This document shows positions 5,664 through 10,302 of a stretch of DNA of 10,302 nucleotides, in pieces (positions within the stretch are counted from its first letter, which is position 1; every line of letters starts with the position of its first letter). The position numbers and the translations under genes were made by a program. The notes under the pieces were generated by a model that saw only the letters and a program-made list of their open reading frames with translations, did not search any database and was not told the origin of the DNA. Source of the stretch: an uncultured Alistipes sp. (GTDB lineage: Bacteria > Bacteroidota > Bacteroidia > Bacteroidales > Rikenellaceae); assembly GCA_947174295.1 (NCBI GenBank), contig CAMWIG010000057.1:1-10302 (forward strand), in the 5' to 3' direction.

Positions 5664-6227
5664 CTATTTCTTGTTGAACTCGTTCATGGCCCGGGCCGCA
5701 CCCACGGTCACGAACGCACGCACCGCGTCGGCGAAGAGTTTCAGCCGCGCAGGCATGGCCTCCTCCTCCTCCGCAGTCCAGTGCCCCAGCACGTAGTCGA
5801 CCTGCTGCCCGCGGGCGAAGTCGCCGCCGATGCCGAAGCGGATGCGCGACCACGCATCGGTCGCCAGCAGCTCGGTGATGTTTTTCAGCCCGTTGTGGCC
5901 GCCGGCACTGCCCTTGGTGCGCATGCGAAGCGTGCCGAACGGCAGAGCTATGTCGTCGACCACCACCAGAAGATTTTCGAGCGGTATCTTCTCCTGCTCC
6001 AACCAGTAGCGCACGGCCTTGCCCGACAGATTCATGTACGTCGAGGGTTTGAGCAGCACCAGCGTGCGGCCCTTGTAGCGCATCTCGGCGACAGAACCGT
6101 ACCTGTCGGCTGAAAAAGAAGTGTCGGACTCCCCCGCAAGGTAGTCCAACACTTTGAAACCTATGTTATGACGGGTCTCGGCATATTCGGAACCGATGTT
6201 CCCGAGCCCGACTATAAGGTATTTCAT
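5664..6227 (-). CDS. pth: Peptidyl-tRNA hydrolase
   Basis: Pth hydrolyses the ester bond of peptidyl-tRNAs that drop off stalled ribosomes, recycling the tRNA in the cytoplasm. The 187 residues are the family length. The signature is complete: LIVGLGNIGSEYAETRHNIGF (4-24) with N10 and the catalytic H20, KPSTYMNLSG (60-69) with N66, VVVDDIALPFG (88-98) with the conserved aspartate, and GSAGGHNGLKNI (106-117) with H111 and N112. Compared with the usual PGxxY motif, the proline is replaced (NIGSEY rather than NPGxxY), a tolerated change. It starts 12 bases after the rplY stop, so the two form one operon. Pairing of L25 with Pth is a common bacterial arrangement. Confidence 0.97.
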   Translation of the reverse strand: MKYLIVGLGNIGSEYAETRHNIGFKVLDYLAGESDTSFSADRYGSVAEMRYKGRTLVLLKPSTYMNLSGKAVRYWLEQEKIPLENLLVVVDDIALPFGTLRMRTKGSAGGHNGLKNITELLATDAWSRIRFGIGGDFARGQQVDYVLGHWTAEEEEAMPARLKLFADAVRAFVTVGAARAMNEFNKK

Positions 6228-6239
6228 CCGCAGTCGCTA

Positions 6240-6812
6240 TTATCTGCCGGCAGCCTCGGCACCGCGCGAAGCACGCGTTACGCGAACGGCGCAGACAGCG
6301 GTCGTGGCGGGAGTCAGGAACTTCAAGCCGTCGAATTCGAGGTCGCCCACGAAGATGGTCTTGCCCACGCCCAGCGGAGTTACGTCTACGACGATTTCGT
6401 CGGGCAGCTTGTCGAGCATACCGCTCACGGTCAGCTTGCGGGCCGACAGAGCCAGCTTACCGCCGATCTTGACACCCTCGGCGTTACCGGTCAGGCGAAC
6501 GGGGATTGCGATTGCTACGGGCTTGCCGTCGACGATGCGGTAGAAGTCGATGTGGAGAATCTCCTCGCGAACGGGGTGGAACTGAACCTCGCGCATTACG
6601 GCCTTCTCTACCTTGCCGTCGAAGTCGATCTCGACGATGTAGGAGTTAGGGGTGTAAATCAGAGGCTTCACGGCCTTTACGTCGACCGAGAACGAAACGG
6701 TCTCACCGTTGCCGCAGAGCGAGCAGGGAACCAGACCCTGACGGCGAACTGCCTTGGCAGCTGCCTTGCCGAAGTCGTTACGAACGACAGCGGTCAAATT
6801 CAAAGTTTGCAT
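6240..6812 (-). CDS. rplY: 50S ribosomal protein L25, CTC type
   Basis: L25 binds 5S rRNA in the large ribosomal subunit. The 190-residue product is the long (CTC/TL5) form with two domains. The N-terminal L25 domain (about 1-95) begins MQTLNLTAVVRNDFGK and contains EVQFHPVREEILHIDFYRI (75-93), the family hallmark. The C-terminal beta-rich TL5 domain (about 96-180) has GNAEGVKIGG and DVTPLGVGKTIFVGDL. The C-terminus is a short Ala/Arg/Gly tail. It has its own promoter about 95 bases upstream and a folded leader. All its isoleucines are ATC or ATT, unlike the envelope genes, which fits high expression. pth follows after 12 bases. Confidence 0.97.
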   Translation of the reverse strand: MQTLNLTAVVRNDFGKAAAKAVRRQGLVPCSLCGNGETVSFSVDVKAVKPLIYTPNSYIVEIDFDGKVEKAVMREVQFHPVREEILHIDFYRIVDGKPVAIAIPVRLTGNAEGVKIGGKLALSARKLTVSGMLDKLPDEIVVDVTPLGVGKTIFVGDLEFDGLKFLTPATTAVCAVRVTRASRGAEAAGR

Positions 6813-6841
6813 AATATTTTGTTTTATAAGTTGTTACCACC

Positions 6842-6883
6842 GGCGTCACTCAGCCCGGCACCCTGCCGAACCCCATAAACGCC
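6842..6883 (-). promoter_or_regulatory. Structured leader of rplY
   Basis: In the predicted 5' untranslated region (about 6901 to 6813, near 90 nt), GGCGT pairs with ACGCC (6883-6879 with 6846-6842) around an inner hairpin CGGCA-GGG-TGCCG (6868-6856). Downstream, an A/T-rich tract leads to the start codon. It could be an autoregulatory site for L25; this is inference from shape and position only. Confidence 0.4.
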
Positions 6884-6906
6884 TGTCTGCCGCGCAAAGC
6901 GGCGTG

Positions 6907-6937
6907 CAAATATACGTAACTTTTTCTGAAATACCAA
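6907..6937 (-). promoter_or_regulatory. rplY-pth promoter
   Basis: TATATTTG (6914-6907) matches the -7 consensus, and TTGG (6937-6934) occupies the -33 position with 19-base spacing. It lies between the purB stop and rplY, so rplY does not depend on purB read-through. Confidence 0.7.
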
Positions 6938-6951
6938 CTTTCCGCCGCAAT

Positions 6952-6967
6952 CCGTGCATCCGCACGG
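6952..6967 (-). terminator. Weak hairpin after purB
   Basis: CCGTGC-GGAT-GCACGG forms a perfect 6-bp stem 9 bases past the purB stop. No T-run follows, so it is at best a leaky terminator or a 3' end stabiliser; some purB transcripts may continue into rplY. Confidence 0.35.
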
Positions 6968-6975
6968 CCGCAGCG

Positions 6976-8325
6976 CTACTTCACGATACCCGTATAGGTC
7001 GAGGGGGTGATGCGCAGCAGCTCTTCGCGAACCGGCTCGGCCACGTCGAGCGTCGAGATGAAGTCGCGAATCGACTCCTCGGTGATGCGGGCATTGGTGC
7101 GCGTGAGGGCTTTCAGAGCCTCGTAGGGCTTCGGGTAGCCTTCGCGGCGCAGCACGGTCTGTATGCCTTCGGCAACCACGGCCCAGTTGCGTTCGAGGTC
7201 GGCGGCCAGAGCGTCGGCGTTGAGCAGCAGCTTGCCGAGACCCTTCATGAGCGACGCCACGGCAATCATCGTGTGGGCCACGGGAACGCCTACGTTGCGC
7301 AGAACGGTGGAGTCGGTCAAATCGCGCTGCATGCGCGACACGGGGAGCTTCGAGGCCAGATGCTCGAACAGCGCGTTGGCCATGCCGAGGTTGCCCTCGG
7401 CGTTCTCGAAGTCGATGGGGTTGACCTTGTGGGGCATGGCGCTCGAACCGACCTCGCCCTCCTTGATGCGCTGCTTGAAGTACTCCATCGAGATGTAGGT
7501 CCACACGTCGCGGCTCAGGTCGACGAGTATCGTGTTGATGCGCTTCATGGCGTCGAACAACGCCGCGAGGTTGTCGTAGTGCTCTATCTGGGTGGTGTAC
7601 TGCGAGCGGTGCAGACCCAGAGTATCGTTCACGAACGAGTTGGCGAACGCAACCCAGTCAATGGCGGGATATGCCGTAGAGTGGGCGTTGAAATTGCCCG
7701 TCGCACCGCCGAACTTGGCCGACATGGGCACGGCGCGCAGCTGGCCCAGCTGGCAGTCGAGACGCTCGACGAAGACGCGAATCTCCTTGCCCAGACGCGT
7801 AGGCGAGGCGGGCTGTCCGTGGGTGTGGGCGAGCATCGGGACGTCGCTCCACTCGTCGGCCAGCTCGCGGAGCTTGGCCAGCAGGCCCTCGACCGCGGGA
7901 TAGTAGACCTCGTCCAGCGCCTCGCGAATCGAGAGGGGCACCGACGTGTTGTTGACATCCTGCGACGTGAGTCCGAAGTGCACGAACTCCTTGTCGGCCG
8001 CAAGACCCAGAGCGTCCATCTTCTCCTTGATGAGATACTCGACGGCCTTCACGTCGTGGTTGGTCGTGCGCTCTATCTCCTTCACGCGCCGCGCGTCGTC
8101 CTCGGTGAAGTTGCGGTAGATGTCGCGCAGACGCTCGAACACCGTCTCGTCGACGCCGGTCAGCTCGGGAAGAGGCAGACGGCAGAGAGAGATGAAGTAC
8201 TCGATTTCAACGCGCACGCGATAGCGAATCAGGGCATACTCCGAAAAGTAGCAGGCAAGGGCCTCCGTCGCCCGACGGTAGCGACCGTCGACGGGCGAGA
8301 TGGCAGTGAGATTGTCCAAAGTCAT
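6976..8325 (-). CDS. purB: Adenylosuccinate lyase
   Basis: PurB catalyses two fumarate-releasing steps of purine synthesis: SAICAR to AICAR, and adenylosuccinate to AMP. It is a cytoplasmic homotetramer. The 449-residue product belongs to the E. coli-like branch of the family. It starts MTLDNLTAISPVDGRY, has ERTTNHDVKAVEY (85-97) and the histidine motif HTHGQPASPT (167-176, catalytic H169). The fumarate-lyase signature GSSAMPHKVNP (293-303) includes the mobile-loop catalytic serine. The ATG at 8325 was chosen because it matches the family start and follows the promoter; the frame is open further upstream but has no family similarity there. A proximal promoter (8350-8380), an overlapping palindrome and a second possible promoter (8489-8496) lie upstream. 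Isoleucine codons are mostly ATC. Confidence 0.98.
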   Translation of the reverse strand: MTLDNLTAISPVDGRYRRATEALACYFSEYALIRYRVRVEIEYFISLCRLPLPELTGVDETVFERLRDIYRNFTEDDARRVKEIERTTNHDVKAVEYLIKEKMDALGLAADKEFVHFGLTSQDVNNTSVPLSIREALDEVYYPAVEGLLAKLRELADEWSDVPMLAHTHGQPASPTRLGKEIRVFVERLDCQLGQLRAVPMSAKFGGATGNFNAHSTAYPAIDWVAFANSFVNDTLGLHRSQYTTQIEHYDNLAALFDAMKRINTILVDLSRDVWTYISMEYFKQRIKEGEVGSSAMPHKVNPIDFENAEGNLGMANALFEHLASKLPVSRMQRDLTDSTVLRNVGVPVAHTMIAVASLMKGLGKLLLNADALAADLERNWAVVAEGIQTVLRREGYPKPYEALKALTRTNARITEESIRDFISTLDVAEPVREELLRITPSTYTGIVK

Positions 8326-8349
8326 AGTCGAAAGGGATTTTTTGCGAGC

Positions 8350-8380
8350 CAAAATTACATATTTATCCCGTATTACGCAA
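8350..8380 (-). promoter_or_regulatory. purB proximal promoter
   Basis: TAATTTTG (8357-8350) fits the -7 consensus, with TTGC (8380-8377) at 19-base spacing. The start would be near 8344, about 19 bases ahead of the ATG. The -33 box overlaps a TACGCAA half-site (8374-8380). Confidence 0.65.
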
Positions 8381-8400
8381 TAATGAACGCAAATTTGCGT
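8374..8400. promoter_or_regulatory. Candidate operator upstream of purB
   Basis: ACGCAAATTTGCGT (8387-8400) is a perfect 14-bp palindrome just upstream of the -33 box, and a further half-site TACGCAA (8374-8380) lies over that box, 12 bases away. The arms equal those of the E. coli PurR box but lack its central CG. The regulator, if any, is unknown. Confidence 0.45.
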
Positions 8401-8461
8401 ATCGTCAGTGCGGGAATATCCCGGACGGCATCGCTCGCGCCGTTCGAAGCCGAATAATTTT

Positions 8462-8489
8462 GAATTCTGAATTTTGAATTTTGAATTGC
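8462..8489. repeat. Tandem 7-base GAATTYT repeat
   Basis: There are four consecutive units: GAATTCT, GAATTTT, GAATTTT and a degenerate GAATTGC. Tracts of this kind are common between genes in Bacteroidetes. It lies in the leader of any transcript from the distal purB-side promoter. Confidence 0.8.
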
Positions 8490-8518
8490 AAAGATACTCC
8501 CGCTCGGCAAAATGCAAG
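8489..8518 (-). promoter_or_regulatory. Possible distal minus-strand promoter
   Basis: TATCTTTG (8496-8489) is an exact -7 match, with CTTG (8518-8515) 18 bases upstream. It mirrors the plus-strand promoter at 8523-8554. It would give purB a leader of about 160 nt, or drive a short RNA. Confidence 0.45.
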
Positions 8519-8522
8519 TAAA

Positions 8523-8554
8523 CTTGCTTTTGCGCTCGCTTATTCGTATCTTTG
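8523..8554 (+). promoter_or_regulatory. Promoter of the DUF4834-mlaEF operon
   Basis: TATCTTTG (8547-8554) matches the -7 consensus; CTTGC (8523-8527) overlaps the expected -33 position at 19-20 bases spacing. The start near 8560 leaves about 11 bases before the ATG at 8571. Confidence 0.7.
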
Positions 8555-8570
8555 CACAAATCGAAAAACG

Positions 8571-8975
8571 ATGAATTGGATTGTAATGATAATAGATGCC
8601 CTGGTGTCGTTCGTAAGGCGCAACCCGATATTCTGTCTGGTGGTGCTCATTCTGGCACTGGGCGCACCGTCGCTTCTGGCAGGCATAGCGTCGGCCATAC
8701 TCTACGTTATTCTCGCGCTCGTGGTCGCCGCACTGATATTCGGGTTCGTCATGCGCATGAAAATACGGCGGCTGCAACGCGACATGAACGACCGATTCGG
8801 AGGCGGATTCTCCGATTTCGGCCAGCCGAACCCAGGCGGCTCGGCTCGGCAGCGCCGGCAGGACGAGGGCGACGTGAAGATTTACCGGCGACGCGACGCC
8901 GCAGGCAAGCGCGTGAGCGAGGACGTGGGCGACTACGTCGACTTCGAGGAGGAGAAAAACACCGGCCGGTCATGA
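8571..8975 (+). CDS. DUF4834 family membrane protein
   Basis: This 134-residue protein has a strongly hydrophobic stretch at about 18-62, enough for one long or two short membrane helices (LVVLILALGAP, then ILYVILALVVAALIFGFV). A basic patch (MRMKIRRLQR) and a low-complexity Gly/Asp/Phe linker follow. The charged C-terminal motif GDVKIYRRR...KRVSEDVGDYVDFEE (100-127) identifies DUF4834, a Bacteroidetes family of unknown function. The ATG at 8571 follows a good promoter; the open frame extends upstream only through the promoter and repeat. Its TGA overlaps the mlaE ATG (ATGA), so it is translationally coupled to an MlaE/F lipid transporter. A role linked to that transporter is inference. Confidence 0.87.
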   Translation: MNWIVMIIDALVSFVRRNPIFCLVVLILALGAPSLLAGIASAILYVILALVVAALIFGFVMRMKIRRLQRDMNDRFGGGFSDFGQPNPGGSARQRRQDEGDVKIYRRRDAAGKRVSEDVGDYVDFEEEKNTGRS

Positions 8976-9724
8976 GCTACGTATCGGGACTGTTCGCCCT
9001 CATCGGACGCTACTGCATACTGATGGGCAAGGTGTTTTCGCGGCCGGAAAAGGCCTCGATATACCGCCGCCGCATCGTATTCGAGATGGAGGCGCTGGGC
9101 CTGAACTCGATAGGTCTGACGGCAATAATCTCGATGTTCATCGGCGCCGTCATAACGTTGCAGATGTCGATAAACCTCGAATCGCCGTTCATTCCGAAGT
9201 ATCTCATCGGCTACGCCACGCGAGAGACGCTGATACTCGAATTCTCGTCGACGGTAGTCGCGCTGATTCTGGCCGGAAAGGTAGGCTCGAACATCGCCTC
9301 CGAAATAGGCACGATGCGCATAACGGAGCAAATCGACGCCCTGGAAATCATGGGCGTAAACTCGGCCTCGTATCTCATCCTGCCGAAAGTGGTCGCCACG
9401 GTGCTCTTCTTCCCGCTGCTGACAATCCTCAGCATAGTGATTGGAATAGCCGGAGGATGGCTCATAGCCGTGATGACGGGCATCATGATTCCCGACGACT
9501 ACGTCGAGGGCCTGCTCTACGACTTCCGCTCCTACTCGATAGTCTACTCGCTCATCAAGACCGCGGTATTCGCCTTCATCATAACCTCCGTGTCGGCATT
9601 CTACGGCTACTACGCCGACGGCAACTCGCTGGAAGTGGGCCGCGCGTCGACCCGCGCCGTCGTGGCTTCGTCGATAGTAATCATGATATTCAACCTCATA
9701 CTTACGCAAATACTGCTCATATGA
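8972..9724 (+). CDS. mlaE: MlaE-type ABC transporter permease
   Basis: This is the inner-membrane permease of an Mla/YrbE-type ABC system that moves phospholipids or related lipids between the inner and outer membranes. The 250-residue protein is the normal size, with about five or six hydrophobic segments (near 45-65, 88-102, 136-172, 193-213 and 228-250). The family signature AGKVGSNIASEIGTMRITEQ and DALEIMGVN spans 101-130; the EIGTMRITEQIDALE core is the coupling region to the ATPase. The start overlaps the preceding stop by four bases, and the stop overlaps the mlaF start the same way, so the three genes are tightly coupled. mla homologues in Bacteroidetes usually continue with an MCE-domain protein (MlaD), expected just outside the window. 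Which lipid is carried, and in which direction, cannot be told from sequence. Confidence 0.94.
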   Translation: MSYVSGLFALIGRYCILMGKVFSRPEKASIYRRRIVFEMEALGLNSIGLTAIISMFIGAVITLQMSINLESPFIPKYLIGYATRETLILEFSSTVVALILAGKVGSNIASEIGTMRITEQIDALEIMGVNSASYLILPKVVATVLFFPLLTILSIVIGIAGGWLIAVMTGIMIPDDYVEGLLYDFRSYSIVYSLIKTAVFAFIITSVSAFYGYYADGNSLEVGRASTRAVVASSIVIMIFNLILTQILLI

Positions 9725-10302
9725 TAAAGGGCGAACATATCGTCAAGTCGTTCGACGGCCGCACGGTGCTCGACGACGTCTCGGTGGAGTTCGCCACCGG
9801 GCAGACGAACCTCATCATAGGCCGAAGCGGCTCGGGCAAGACCGTGCTCTTGAAGAGCCTCGTGGGCCTGCACGAGATAGACTCCGGCGCCATATACTAC
9901 GACGACGTGTGCTACACGACGCTCGGCTTCCGCGAGCGAAAGGCAATACGCCGCGACATAGGCATGATATTCCAGGGCGGCGCGCTGCTCGACTCCTCGT
10001 CGGTCGAGGAGAACGTCAAGCTGCCGCTCGACCTCTTCACCGACCAGAGCGAGGAGGAGAAGCTCGAACGCGTGAACTTCTGCCTGAAACGCGTGCGATT
10101 GGAAAACGCCAACCGCCTCTATCCGGCCGAACTGTCGGGAGGAATGATAAAGCGCGTGGCAATAGCCCGCGCAATAGTGCTCAACCCGCGCTACCTATTC
10201 TGCGACGAGCCAAACTCGGGTCTCGACCCGCAGACCTCGATAGTCATCGACAACCTCATCAGCGACATTACCGAGGAGTACGGCATCACCACCATCATCA
10301 AC
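9721..10302 (+). CDS. mlaF: MlaF-type ABC transporter ATPase (partial)
   Basis: This is the cytoplasmic ATPase partner of MlaE. The first 194 residues are present; the frame is open at the right edge. It begins MIKGEHIVKSFDGRTVLDDV. It carries the Walker A motif GRSGSGKT (34-41), the Q-loop in IFQGGALLDS (Q85), the ABC signature LSGGM (138-142), and Walker B YLFCDEP (158-164) with catalytic E163 followed by the D-loop SGLDP. GGALLDSSSVEENV is typical of the MlaF branch. The H-loop histidine should come within a residue or two beyond the end (the sequence stops at TTIIN). Its ATG overlaps the mlaE stop in ATGA. Truncation is due only to the window edge. Confidence 0.95.
   Translation, partial: MIKGEHIVKSFDGRTVLDDVSVEFATGQTNLIIGRSGSGKTVLLKSLVGLHEIDSGAIYYDDVCYTTLGFRERKAIRRDIGMIFQGGALLDSSSVEENVKLPLDLFTDQSEEEKLERVNFCLKRVRLENANRLYPAELSGGMIKRVAIARAIVLNPRYLFCDEPNSGLDPQTSIVIDNLISDITEEYGITTIIN

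Noticed and set aside
6754..8457. A 567-codon plus-strand open frame opposite purB and the start of rplY
   Set aside because: It is antisense to two well-identified genes and arises from GC-rich third positions. The translation is full of Val, Gly, Arg and His and matches nothing.

Overview
The window is chromosomal housekeeping DNA from a high-GC member of the Bacteroidetes. It most likely belongs to the order Bacteroidales, and an Alistipes-like (Rikenellaceae) organism fits best. The evidence is: Bacteroidetes promoters of the TTTG / TAnnTTTG type ahead of nearly every transcription unit; almost no Shine-Dalgarno sequences; the families DUF4924 and DUF4834, which are typical of this phylum; a CTC-type L25; and GC-rich coding with many ATA isoleucine codons. 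The genus is inference; the phylum is well supported. No mobile element, CRISPR array, tRNA or defence system was found.

Layout. Positions 1-511 hold no recognisable protein gene. A minus-strand promoter at 242-249 fires into a rod-shaped structured RNA (about 75-238) that looks like a 6S-type small RNA, followed by a T-run and a perfect 17-bp inverted repeat. Positions 239-470 are repeat-rich filler. Next, all on the minus strand, come RNase P RNA (rnpB, 512-864) with its own promoter and terminator, ribosomal protein L34 (rpmH, 1073-1240) and a DUF4924 protein (1427-1984). Divergent from these on the plus strand are apolipoprotein N-acyltransferase (lnt) and folylpolyglutamate/dihydrofolate synthase (folC), 15 bases apart. 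A bidirectional terminator at 4955-4987 separates folC from a convergent minus-strand block: L25 (rplY), then peptidyl-tRNA hydrolase (pth), then a small outer-membrane beta-barrel protein. Adenylosuccinate lyase (purB) lies upstream on the same strand under its own promoter. From 8571 a plus-strand operon runs off the right edge: a DUF4834 membrane protein, MlaE permease and MlaF ATPase, linked by 4-base ATGA stop/start overlaps.

Functional themes. The minus-strand genes serve translation and RNA maturation (RNase P RNA, L34, L25, Pth) and purine synthesis (PurB). The plus-strand genes serve the envelope (Lnt for lipoprotein maturation, MlaEF for phospholipid or lipid transport across the periplasm) and folate metabolism (FolC).

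The protein genes are conventional. The points most worth a second look are the 6S-like RNA with its competing downstream arm, a PurR-box-like palindrome overlapping the purB promoter region, structured leaders ahead of rnpB and rplY, and a clear split in isoleucine codon choice between translation and purine genes on one side and envelope genes on the other.
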